This document shows positions 16,706 through 24,936 of a stretch of 64,000 nucleotides of DNA, piece after piece. A program made the translations under genes and the position numbers. This stretch comes from GCA-2693325 sp964011675 (GTDB lineage Bacteria > Latescibacterota > UBA2968 > UBA8231). The stretch covers positions 18,065 to 82,064 of the forward strand of contig CAXGPR010000005.1 in assembly GCA_964011675.1 (NCBI GenBank). The letters run 5' to 3'. The notes under the pieces are model-generated. The model saw only the letters and a program-made list of their open reading frames with translations. It was not told where the DNA came from and did no database searches. How positions within the stretch are numbered: position 1 is the first letter of the stretch; every line of letters starts with the position of its first letter.

Positions 16706-16996
16706 ATGGTTACGATTGGCATGTATTACGAGGTGCTAGAGGGCAAAGAGCAGGTTTTTGAGAAAGCCTTTGTTAGCGTGCTTGGTGCGATACAGACAGC
16801 TGAAGAGCATCGAACGTCTCGTCTGTTACGCGGTGTGTTTGCCGAATGCAGCTACGTCTTCATGTCGAAATGGACCAGTGAAGACGCGTTTAACTAATTT
16901 ATACGTTCGGATGAGTTTGCTCGCGTAGTGAATAGGGGTAAAGATCAGGTCTTGTCGACTTGACCACAGCACGTGGTCTTTCGTGAAGACGAGTAG
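16706..16996 (+). pseudogene. antibiotic-biosynthesis-monooxygenase-like (ABM) gene with two in-frame stops
   Basis: The frame from the ATG at 16706 reads as a ferredoxin-like ABM/heme-monooxygenase domain (GMYYEVLEGKEQVFEKAF, then YVFMSKWTSEDAF) and meets TAA at 16895. In the same frame the family pattern continues (FIRSDEFARVVNRGKDQVLS), meets TGA at 16961, then PQHVVFREDE and TAG at 16994. The downstream portion fits the usual end of this family, so the full gene was about 96 codons. It is either a pseudogene or contains assembly errors. A truncated 63-residue product is possible. Confidence 0.6.
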
Positions 16997-17009
16997 ACAT
17001 TGGATAGAT

Positions 17010-18584
17010 ATGGCGACCAAAAGCAGTAAGACATACAAGGCATGGCCCTTCCGAGAGGCTGGACAAATTCTTAAGCAGCGCCGTCCTAGCGGAGATCGAC
17101 CCGTGCTTTTTGAAACGGGTTTCGGTCCTAGTGGTTTACCGCATATAGGCACGTTTGCCGAAGTGGCGCGAACAACTTGGGTCCGCAACGCCTTGGAAGA
17201 GATCAGCGGATTAGAGACGCGTTTAGTTGCGTTCAGTGACGATATGGACGGTCTGCGTAAAGTGCCACTTAATTTGCCGCAGCCAGAAATGCTAGCGCAG
17301 CACTTGGGTAAACCGCTGCACGCGATTCCGGATCCATTTGGTCAGCAGGACAGCTTCAGTGGCTACATGAATGATAAGCTAAAGGCTTTTCTCGACACTT
17401 ATCGTTTTGACTACGACTTTCAGTCTTCGGCCGAAGCGTATAAGCGTGGTGATTTTGACGAAGGGCTGAGTATCTTGCTTGATCGAGTCAACGATGTACG
17501 CGCGCTGATCGTCCCGACGTTGGGCGAAGAAAAACGCGCTCAGTGGTCACCGTTTTTTCCCCTGTGCCCAAACTGCGGTTCTGTATACAATACTCGCGTA
17601 ACAGACTATTTTCCCGAACGCCAATCAATCGGCTTTGCCTGTGATGGAAGTGTGGGGGACGTGAAGGGCTGTGGAGCAACGGGCGAAGTTTCTGTGCTTG
17701 GCGGTCAGGTCAAGGTCGGATGGAAAGTTGATTGGGCCCTTCGCTGGTTTACGTACGGCGTTGACTACGAGATGTACGGAAAAGACTTGATTGAATCGGC
17801 TAAGCTGTCCGGCCGGATTGTGCGTTTAATGGGCAAGCATCCGCCTGTGGGATTGACCTATGAACTCTTTCTTGATGAAGAGGGGAAGAAGATCAGTAAG
17901 AGCGTAGGCAAGGGGCTCACGGTTGACACGTGGGTCGAGTACGCGCCCATTGAATCTCTGCTCTACTACATATATCAGAATCCCCAGCGTGCGCGTCGCC
18001 TCTACTGGGACGTAGTGCCCAAATGCGTTGATGACTACTTAGACGCTCTGCGCCGCTTTCCAAACGTGGCAGAAGAAAAAAGACCGGAACAGGACGTTTG
18101 GCATATTGGTCAACGTGGCGCATCCGTACCTGGATACGGGGCGCAGGTCAATTTCTCGATGGTCAACAATCTCATTTCTGCGCTGGGTGCCGATTCGGCG
18201 GATCTGCTGGTTGACTACTTGGAACGTTACGACGAAAAGGCTACAGAATACCAGGAAGTTACCCAGGCACTCGTTGAAAAAGGGCTCAACTACTATCGAG
18301 ATTTTGTTTTGCCTAGCAAGTCGTTCCGCGAGCCGAATGATGCTGAGCGAGCGCTTCTAATGCAAATTGCAGAGAAGCTGCAGGGTGCAGATGCTCTGGA
18401 TGAAAATGCCCTGCAGTCTATTCCGTTTGACATTGCCCGTTCGGTTGATATTGAGCCCAGGGCGCTTTTCAGTCTGTTTTATGAAGTTGTGCTGGGGCAA
18501 GAGCGAGGGCCGCGCTTTGGCTCTTTTGCTCGTATGGTAGGCGTAGAAAAAATTCGGGATATGGTCGACGCGCGCCTTGCCTAG
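17010..18584 (+). CDS. lysK: lysyl-tRNA synthetase, class I
   Basis: A 524-residue class I LysRS: PHIGTF at 44-49 is the HIGH motif and KISKS at 294-298 the KMSKS motif. A CPNCG pair and two later cysteines lie in the insertion between them. It charges tRNA-Lys. This form is standard in archaea and occurs in spirochaetes, alphaproteobacteria and some other bacteria in place of the class II enzyme. I chose the ATG at 17010, next to the conserved N-terminus; a GTG at 16983 overlaps the upstream broken gene. A tRNA-Lys(CUU) gene lies at 59.2 kb. Confidence 0.95.
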   Translation: MATKSSKTYKAWPFREAGQILKQRRPSGDRPVLFETGFGPSGLPHIGTFAEVARTTWVRNALEEISGLETRLVAFSDDMDGLRKVPLNLPQPEMLAQHLGKPLHAIPDPFGQQDSFSGYMNDKLKAFLDTYRFDYDFQSSAEAYKRGDFDEGLSILLDRVNDVRALIVPTLGEEKRAQWSPFFPLCPNCGSVYNTRVTDYFPERQSIGFACDGSVGDVKGCGATGEVSVLGGQVKVGWKVDWALRWFTYGVDYEMYGKDLIESAKLSGRIVRLMGKHPPVGLTYELFLDEEGKKISKSVGKGLTVDTWVEYAPIESLLYYIYQNPQRARRLYWDVVPKCVDDYLDALRRFPNVAEEKRPEQDVWHIGQRGASVPGYGAQVNFSMVNNLISALGADSADLLVDYLERYDEKATEYQEVTQALVEKGLNYYRDFVLPSKSFREPNDAERALLMQIAEKLQGADALDENALQSIPFDIARSVDIEPRALFSLFYEVVLGQERGPRFGSFARMVGVEKIRDMVDARLA

Positions 18585-18611
18585 GCCGTTCGACGCTCCT
18601 CCAATTTCGCC

Positions 18612-19580
18612 ATGCAAGAGCAGCAAGATTTATTTTCCGAAATACTTCCTCCTAGCAAGCCGCGCCACGTCGATCGTTTAATCAGAGTGCAGGAGGGGCT
18701 GCCACGCTCTCTGCGTCTGGGAACTACAAGCTGGAGCAACGAGGACTGGCAGGGGTTAATCTATCCGGACGACTGTGTGCCAGCCGACTATATCGAGCAC
18801 TACGCCAAAGTATTTGGCTCGGTTGAGATCGACTCTACTTGGTACCGAATACCTACCGCCAAAGCCGTAGAGGGTTGGAAACGCCGCACGGCAGATACGT
18901 TTCGCTTTACCGCAAAGATTCCGCGCGTAATTTCGCACGAAAAAGGTATGGTAGACTGTCTGGGAGAAATGGAGTCCTTTCTCGAGGCGATGGAACCGCT
19001 GGAGGATCGGCTCGGACCGCTAGTTATGCAGTTTCCCTACGTGGCTCGAGCCCAAGATGCGTTAGAGAATGAAAGCGGCGTCGATTTTATGTCTCGCTTG
19101 GAACGATTCTTACCCCAATTACCTACGGATACTTTCCAATTCGCCGTCGAGGTGCGCAACGCCCGTTGGGTCAGTGACCCATTGCTAGGCATTCTGCGAG
19201 AAAACAACGTGGCGCTCGTGCTGAACAACTACTACACTATGCCGCAGCTGAGCGTTCTGCTGCGGCACGTGGATTTGCAGACGGCCGACTTTCTCTACGT
19301 GCGTTTTTTGGGCGATCGGAAGAGAATGGATGCATATGTTGAGGGCATGATTGAGCGCGGTGAGAAGGAGCGTCACTGGGACGGACTGGTCTGGGAACGG
19401 AGCGCTGAGTTAGGTGATTGGGTGGACGGTTTACAGCATATGGTCGGTGCTGATCCGCAACGCGAATTATACGCTTTTTTCAACAACCACTATGCTGGAT
19501 ATGCACCTGGATCTCTAGGTATATTTGCCAAAGAATGGAAGGAACGAACATCGCCGAGCTATCGCCGCGGACATGGTTGA
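18612..19580 (+). CDS. DUF72 (YecE-like) protein
   Basis: A 322-residue TIM-barrel protein of the DUF72 family: RLGTTSWSNEDWQGLIYP near the start, AKVFGSVEIDSTWYRIP, RFTAKIPRVISH and LYAFFNNHYAGYAPGS near the end. The biochemical role of the family is not established. It begins 27 bases after lysK, possibly cotranscribed, and converges with yhbY. Confidence 0.9.
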   Translation: MQEQQDLFSEILPPSKPRHVDRLIRVQEGLPRSLRLGTTSWSNEDWQGLIYPDDCVPADYIEHYAKVFGSVEIDSTWYRIPTAKAVEGWKRRTADTFRFTAKIPRVISHEKGMVDCLGEMESFLEAMEPLEDRLGPLVMQFPYVARAQDALENESGVDFMSRLERFLPQLPTDTFQFAVEVRNARWVSDPLLGILRENNVALVLNNYYTMPQLSVLLRHVDLQTADFLYVRFLGDRKRMDAYVEGMIERGEKERHWDGLVWERSAELGDWVDGLQHMVGADPQRELYAFFNNHYAGYAPGSLGIFAKEWKERTSPSYRRGHG

Positions 19581-19583
19581 TCG

Positions 19584-19880
19584 CTAGGGAAGTTTGATCT
19601 CGGGTTTGTCGAGATCAGGCCGGTAGAGTAACAGCGTTTTTCCCAATACTTGTACCATATGCGCCGCCGCCGCTTGGGCGAGCTGGCGCCCCGCTTCTTT
19701 ACGCTCTAATTCACAGCTCTTCTCAATGCGCACCTTCACGAGCTCGCGGTTATTGAAGGCCTCTCCAAGTGAGTTCAGCAGGGCGTCACTAATTCCATCT
19801 TTTCCTATGTATACAGTAGGCTTGATCGAGTTGCCTTGCCCGCGCAGGTAGCGTCTCTGCTTGCCGCTTAATTCTTCCAT
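19584..19880 (-). CDS. yhbY: YhbY-type CRM-domain RNA-binding protein
   Basis: A 98-residue protein made of one CRM domain: LSGKQRRYLRGQGNSIKPTV, then the GKDGIS loop and ELVKVRIEKSC. YhbY associates with pre-50S ribosomal particles. It lies four bases from fxsA on the same strand. Confidence 0.92.
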   Translation of the reverse strand: MEELSGKQRRYLRGQGNSIKPTVYIGKDGISDALLNSLGEAFNNRELVKVRIEKSCELERKEAGRQLAQAAAAHMVQVLGKTLLLYRPDLDKPEIKLP

Positions 19881-19884
19881 GAGT

Positions 19885-20283
19885 TCATGATACCGTGAAA
19901 TGGGTGTCGATGGTCTGTCGGTTGATGCGTCTGGAAATTGCTTCTTTAAGTGCGCTGCGTATCAGTCGCCGCGAAGGGGGTAAGAGAGCGGAAAAGCCAA
20001 GTCCATCTGTCAGAATACCTGGCGTGAGTAGGAGAAGTCCACCCGCCAATATGAGGGCGCCGTCAATGAGGGCATCCCCCGGTGATTGGCCCTGGCCGAT
20101 GCTGCTGCGCAGGCGCTGAAAAACGAGCAAGCCCTGGCTGCGTGCTAGGGCGGCACCGGCTGCTCCAGTCATTACAACGAGCGCAATGGTTGTAAGAGAG
20201 CCGATATGACTTCCTAACTCAATAAGCAGTGCCAGTTCTACAATGGGAACAAGCGCAAAGAGCAGAAATAACTTGAATAGCAT
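19885..20283 (-). CDS. fxsA: FxsA family membrane protein
   Basis: A 132-residue protein with hydrophobic helices at about 2-18, 26-45 and 73-95. LFALVPIVELALLIELG and TGAAGAALARSQG are FxsA signatures. In E. coli FxsA affects phage T7 exclusion by F plasmid; its normal role is unknown. I chose the ATG at 20283; an earlier in-frame ATG at 20313 would add ten residues. No ribosome site is obvious for either. Confidence 0.85.
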   Translation of the reverse strand: MLFKLFLLFALVPIVELALLIELGSHIGSLTTIALVVMTGAAGAALARSQGLLVFQRLRSSIGQGQSPGDALIDGALILAGGLLLLTPGILTDGLGFSALLPPSRRLIRSALKEAISRRINRQTIDTHFTVS

Positions 20284-20514
20284 AAAAAAAATATACGCGG
20301 TAGGGTGGGTCATGTCGAGATGGAATGAAAATTGTCCCAGTTTATCCCATTTAGCGTAACGCACAATGGTCTCGACGGCCGGGTATGTAGATCTCGCTGG
20401 TTTTTGCCGCGGGCATGATCAGTATGCGTGGTGTTGTATTTGTTTCAAGTACTGTCGTAAAGGTGTGCTGATTGAGCTAGGTGCGTGACATAGTTGCTTT
20501 CTTCCTATCACGTG

Positions 20515-20716
20515 ATGAAGCATCCAGCACTGTTTGGAGAAGCGATAGGTGAACGCTACAGCGACTTCTATAATTTACTCGGTTGGGCCGCTTTATTGAT
20601 TATGGTGCTTTGGCCGCACAGTTTGTTTGGGTTTGAGATTTCAGCTTCTCTTCGCCGCTACTTTGGCTATTATTGTGCTGTATGAAACCCTATTTTTCTT
20701 ATGTCCTTCAGCCTGA
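20515..20716 (+). pseudogene. possible small two-helix membrane protein with a frameshift, in an otherwise empty 540-base gap
   Basis: From the ATG at 20515 one frame gives about 38 residues including the hydrophobic LLGWAALLIMVLWP, then runs into unlikely sequence and stops at 20685. In another frame the next stretch reads LLFAATLAIIVLYETLFFL and ends with TGA at 20714. Together they would make a two-helix membrane protein of about 67 residues, broken near the T/G-rich 20620-20630. I see nothing else in 20284-20822. It could be chance. Confidence 0.25.
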
Positions 20717-20822
20717 CGGGATTCGGATCGCGCGTACGGTTGATACGTAGTGAACTAGCTTCACGTTTCGCTCGTCGACCAGTGTCGTTGCGTATTGATC
20801 CGGTAGGGAGATACGCGTGCCG

Positions 20823-21764
20823 TTATTCCAGAAATTCTAATATGTGTTCGCGCAGAGCATCGGCAGTTTCATTCCAGAAAGGAGCGAGTTCGCTGGCGTT
20901 TGCCGAACCATTTTCTTGGCTACAAAAACTGAACGGTTCCTGTAGTAAGAGGGCTTTATTCTCCCAAGCGCGCAGCTCGACGCGTAGCTCAACGCAGGGT
21001 TTGAGATCCATGTTGGAACCGCTAAAGTTGAAGTTGTCGACGCCGAATACTAAGTGAAAATCTGGCTGTACTAAGACGTTGGATTCCCGTTCGCGCACGG
21101 CCCATAAGATCCGCTCAGATTCTGGCAGTCGTCGGACTAGTGCGGGGATAATAAAGCGCTGTACTTCGCGCACTTGCTCACGGACAAATGCTTCGTCTTG
21201 CGTGTTGAAGAATATGAAGAGTGGATCGAGTCCGATCTCAAACCTGTTGGTATGGCCTCCAACGAGTAGACCGATATCCTCTTTTTTTCGGTTGGAAATA
21301 TTATCGGACAAGGCCCAGTCAAGGCTGTTAAGGATGAAGGTGCGACTTTGGAAAAAGGGAATACGCGACTTGCGTGCGGCTTTCTTTATACTGCTGTCAA
21401 GCAGGTGGTCGTTGTTACTCGACAAGACTTTACGTGACTCTTTGCATAAGTAGTGTAGCAGCTTGTCTGCGCGCTTTGCGTCAACTTCTGGTTCGCCTTG
21501 TAGCGTGAGTGTCTTCCACGCAGTGCTCTCATTTTTACGCTGTTTATCAAGCGTATCAATCAGTGCAATGAGCCGCGCGGGCAATTCCTCTTTGGATATA
21601 TCACTCTCGCGTGACAGGCGCGCTAAGAATTCGGCTGAGTGCGCTGGATCGCTGTCATCAAAGGTCTCGTATAGCGCGATAAACACGTCATGCCGGAACT
21701 GCTTTTCATCGAATTCTGCCCAGATCGCTGCTGGTAAGGCTAGTAGCAAAAACAGCGTTTTCAA
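20823..21764 (-). CDS. exported protein of unknown function
   Basis: A protein of about 313 residues. The TTG at 21764 has GAGAGG six bases upstream and starts a clean signal peptide (KTLFLLLALPAAIWA). An ATG at 21809 overlapping the upstream GNAT stop would add 15 residues and is the alternative. The mature part is mostly helical and charged in the first half (about 20-130) with beta-type segments later (LVQPDFHLVFGVDNFNF, VELRVELRAW). I do not recognise the family. Confidence 0.65.
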   Translation of the reverse strand: MKTLFLLLALPAAIWAEFDEKQFRHDVFIALYETFDDSDPAHSAEFLARLSRESDISKEELPARLIALIDTLDKQRKNESTAWKTLTLQGEPEVDAKRADKLLHYLCKESRKVLSSNNDHLLDSSIKKAARKSRIPFFQSRTFILNSLDWALSDNISNRKKEDIGLLVGGHTNRFEIGLDPLFIFFNTQDEAFVREQVREVQRFIIPALVRRLPESERILWAVRERESNVLVQPDFHLVFGVDNFNFSGSNMDLKPCVELRVELRAWENKALLLQEPFSFCSQENGSANASELAPFWNETADALREHILEFLE

Positions 21765-21802
21765 TTTGATCCTCTCGGTGAGATACGCTTGGTGCTTTTC
21801 GC

Positions 21803-22408
21803 TCAGCATACGTCTTTGATTGTCTGATCGGCAATCTCGCGCAGGTCGATCCAGTAGCGCAATTTTTCCATCGGTTCGCCGCCCGTTCGTCCTTCGGCGC
21901 GGAACGTGCTGCGTGTCATGGGGATCGCACTCTCAAACACTCCTCCGTTATGTTCAATTATCTTGCGTGAGCCAATATTGTCGGCATCGCAAGTTACGAG
22001 CACGTGATAAAGATCTATAGAGAGCGCACGATCTAGAGCGAGCGCCAAGATGTTTTTTCCGTAACCTTGCCGTCTTTTGGAAGGACGAATGCTATAGCCA
22101 ATATGACCGCCGTAGGTAAGTAAATAGGGTGTTCGTAGTTCGGGGCGGACAGAAGCTTGGCCGATATACTCTCCCTCGTCCACCAGCCAGTACACGTAGT
22201 CTAAATACCATCCTGCATTCACTCGTGCCTGGTTGCTCAAGCCGCTTAGGTCGTACACAAATTGCACGAAATGAGTTTCTATCGAACAGTGATCATACCC
22301 TAAAAAAGTGGCATACGTGGAGTCTATACGGCCTTCAGAAGCAAAGTCATCGGCTCCTTGTAGGAAACTCTCTCTGTGGGCGATAGTTGGTTTAACGAGC
22401 TTGATCAT
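21803..22408 (-). CDS. GNAT-family N-acetyltransferase
   Basis: A 201-residue protein. The acetyl-CoA pyrophosphate loop is RRQGYGKNILALAL, preceded by the strand GHIGYSIRPSK and followed by VTCDADNIGSRKIIEHNGG, all typical of RimJ-like GNAT proteins. It moves an acetyl group from acetyl-CoA to an unknown amine. The stop overlaps a possible start of the downstream exported protein, suggesting one transcript. Confidence 0.88.
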   Translation of the reverse strand: MIKLVKPTIAHRESFLQGADDFASEGRIDSTYATFLGYDHCSIETHFVQFVYDLSGLSNQARVNAGWYLDYVYWLVDEGEYIGQASVRPELRTPYLLTYGGHIGYSIRPSKRRQGYGKNILALALDRALSIDLYHVLVTCDADNIGSRKIIEHNGGVFESAIPMTRSTFRAEGRTGGEPMEKLRYWIDLREIADQTIKDVC

Positions 22409-22490
22409 ATTGAGGCACGAAGGCGAATACTTGGGCTTGCAAAATACGGCGATCGCTAACTTAGGTCAATAAATGTGCTATATGTAAACG

Positions 22491-22522
22491 GCCTTGTCTA
22501 TCTACAAGGACATAGACAAGGC
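22491..22522 (-). terminator. hairpin downstream of the SDR gene
   Basis: An 11-base perfect stem, GCCTTGTCTAT at 22491-22501 and ATAGACAAGGC at 22512-22522, with a 10-base loop. It lies between the SDR gene stop (22569) and the GNAT start (22408). The T-run after it on the minus strand is short. Confidence 0.45.
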
Positions 22523-22568
22523 GTAAGTGGATTCTTTTTTACATAGTGTGATACGGCGAGTGTTGTGT

Positions 22569-23333
22569 TCATCTATGCGGGAAGGGAAGACCTTGCGGCC
22601 ACGTGTCCTGTGGCTGATAGGCTAATAAACGCTGTGCAGGAGTAGGGTCCAGTCTCACCGTATCTGGAGAGCGACTCGTCGCAAAGACTGTTATACATTC
22701 CCCGGGTTGCGGGTCGTTCGACTCCACGCAGCGCTCGAAAAATCTACAGGCATCGTCATGGCTAAAGTAGACGCGCGGCCCGTGTTCGTACTGGCCTAGA
22801 TGCTGAGCTTCTTCGGTGTTGCGAGGGAACCAGCCTATACGCACGTTGATCACAGAGAGGTCGTGCACCCGAGCATACATGTCTCCCATATCCTCTGCCC
22901 ACACTTTGGTAAGTGCGTAGTGGTTAGTTGGCTTTGATCCATCCTCTATGCGAATCACGCCTTCTTTATGATGTCCGTTGACTACTTGAAGCGACGAGGC
23001 TAAGACGAGTCTTTTGACTCTGGTATCTGCTGCTGCAGAACAGACGTTATATAGGCCGCGGACGTTTGGTTCCATAAGTACATCCAAGAAGTCTGCATTG
23101 TTTGGATATGCACCTAGATGAATTACAATATCGATGCGATTCATCGCATGTTGCACCGCATTTTCGTCGCACAGATCATCGATGACCTGATCTTGCAGAT
23201 TTGGATGCTTTTCTTTGGAAAAACCGCGTACGTGATGTCCTAGAGAGAGCAGGTGCCTGCAGACGGGCGTGCCAATTGCGCCACTTGCTCCTGTAACCAA
23301 AATACGCTGAGGTAAATCTGTTTTTGTATGCAT
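22569..23333 (-). CDS. NAD-dependent epimerase/dehydratase (uronate dehydrogenase-like SDR)
   Basis: A 254-residue extended short-chain dehydrogenase. ILVTGASGAIG at the N-terminus binds NAD, the LASSLQV strand carries the catalytic Ser region and YALTK holds the Tyr-Lys pair. The layout, including GLYNVCSAAAD and RIGWFPRN, resembles uronate dehydrogenase, which oxidises glucuronate or galacturonate; that specificity is inference. I start at the ATG at 23333 because the longer frame adds 24 residues unlike the family. Confidence 0.8.
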   Translation of the reverse strand: MHTKTDLPQRILVTGASGAIGTPVCRHLLSLGHHVRGFSKEKHPNLQDQVIDDLCDENAVQHAMNRIDIVIHLGAYPNNADFLDVLMEPNVRGLYNVCSAAADTRVKRLVLASSLQVVNGHHKEGVIRIEDGSKPTNHYALTKVWAEDMGDMYARVHDLSVINVRIGWFPRNTEEAQHLGQYEHGPRVYFSHDDACRFFERCVESNDPQPGECITVFATSRSPDTVRLDPTPAQRLLAYQPQDTWPQGLPFPHR

Positions 23334-23512
23334 GATATTCAATCTTTTGAGAAGGAATATAAAGTAGGCAGAGTACTGTTGTCCGGTGCTCATATAGTGA
23401 TGCAACAGAGCGTCTTCCTCAAGCTCAACTCAGTGTAAGAAAAAAGATCAGTGTGGTAAAGGTAGTGCATATAGGGCATTTCTCGTAGTCACGTAGATGT
23501 CTCATACTTACG

Positions 23513-24895
23513 ATGAGCCTCCTATTTTTGTCTGTGCATATGTTTGTGACTTTTTGTAAAATAGAGACGCTCTTTTCCTCGATGAGAAGAAAGTGTCAGG
23601 GCGTGATAGAGATCGATCACATTAGAAAGATGGTCCAACCGGCTTTGTTGCGACTGTGCGTTGCGCTGAGTATCGCGACGGTGCTCGTATTGCTACTTGC
23701 TTCGGTGCCTGTATTCACATGGATTGCTCCAAGTCGATCAATCTTTCTTATTGTTTCGATCGTGTGCTGGGGCATACTATTTGTTTTTTATAGTCTTCGC
23801 CAAGACGATCCACGTAAAATTGTATCGGCTCAGGGACCCGGAGGGGATATTTTACAGATTGCTACACACCATGCGTTACCGAAGAGACTCAGAAAAGAAA
23901 AAGAAGATTCTTTCTCGCTGGGAGAAAACCAGTTTCGTAATGGTGATTATCACGGGGCTGCTGAATCGTTTTTGCGGGCATTAGAGGAATCTTTTCATCC
24001 GGCAACAGCGCTCAATGCGGGTGCAGTACTCATTCTGATTGCCGACTTTGAACGGGCTCGTAGCGTGCTATCGGATGGGCTAATACGGACGCACCACTTT
24101 ACCTGTCACCTCTTAGAGGCTGCATTACACGCCGAAAGTGGTGTTCTTGAAGCACGTATGGGAAATATGCAAGAAGCGCTTGAGGCATATGAGAAGGCGG
24201 CAGATTTGTTTCAGCGTGAAGGGGATGGGCGAGGGCGAGGCGATGTGTTGCTCAACGCAGCGAATGCGTCTATCCATCGCGGGGACTGGCAACGCGCTAG
24301 GAAGATGTTGGTGGAAGCCATGCGTGCACATCGTCGCAACGGAGGGCGGTTGGGAAGAGCCAATGCACAGGCTTGTCGTGCATACATACAGATTGAATGT
24401 GATGAGTTAGATGAAGCGCTGTTAACGATAGAGCGAGCCACCGAGATTTATCAGCAGGCACGCAATACGGCAGGTCTCGCGCATGTGTCAATTCTGCGCG
24501 GAAATGCTCATTTTAAGCGCTTCGAGTTAGAAGAAGCGCTTGAAGCTTATGAGGCATCCTCGGTCCTATGCAAGCAATCGGGAGATCTGCTCGGAGAGGC
24601 AAGTGCTAAAGTCAACGTGGGTAATGTGCATTTTAAACAGGACGACGTCGCTGCAGCCTTACTCGACTATGAAGGGGCACTCGAGGTGCATAAGTATGCT
24701 GGAAATATTTTAGGACAGGCTAGGACCTTATCCAATATAGGCTCTGCTCTTTCTCGCCTACGACGCATAGAAGAAGCAATTGAGGCATTAGAAAGCGCGC
24801 TCATATTGTATGATAGAATAGGAGCAAGAGGACGCATGGTTGACGTTGTCGATCGCCTGATTGAACGCCTAAAAAATCGACAAAGAAAAGCCTAA
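23513..24895 (+). CDS. membrane-anchored TPR protein
   Basis: Up to 460 residues. Two hydrophobic helices (about residues 48-68 and 74-94) anchor it, with a long C-terminal domain of about eight TPRs from residue 135 to the end, several of the longer TPR_12 kind (GDVLLNAANASIHRGDWQRA, ARTLSNIGSALSRLRRIEEA). It probably scaffolds a complex on the cytoplasmic face or periplasmic side. The start is uncertain: ATGs at 23513, 23582 and 23630 are all in frame and none has a strong ribosome site. Confidence 0.75.
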   Translation: MSLLFLSVHMFVTFCKIETLFSSMRRKCQGVIEIDHIRKMVQPALLRLCVALSIATVLVLLLASVPVFTWIAPSRSIFLIVSIVCWGILFVFYSLRQDDPRKIVSAQGPGGDILQIATHHALPKRLRKEKEDSFSLGENQFRNGDYHGAAESFLRALEESFHPATALNAGAVLILIADFERARSVLSDGLIRTHHFTCHLLEAALHAESGVLEARMGNMQEALEAYEKAADLFQREGDGRGRGDVLLNAANASIHRGDWQRARKMLVEAMRAHRRNGGRLGRANAQACRAYIQIECDELDEALLTIERATEIYQQARNTAGLAHVSILRGNAHFKRFELEEALEAYEASSVLCKQSGDLLGEASAKVNVGNVHFKQDDVAAALLDYEGALEVHKYAGNILGQARTLSNIGSALSRLRRIEEAIEALESALILYDRIGARGRMVDVVDRLIERLKNRQRKA

Positions 24896-24936
24896 GTAGT
24901 GCTGCGTAACAATGTCTCTAACAGAGGGATGTGTAG

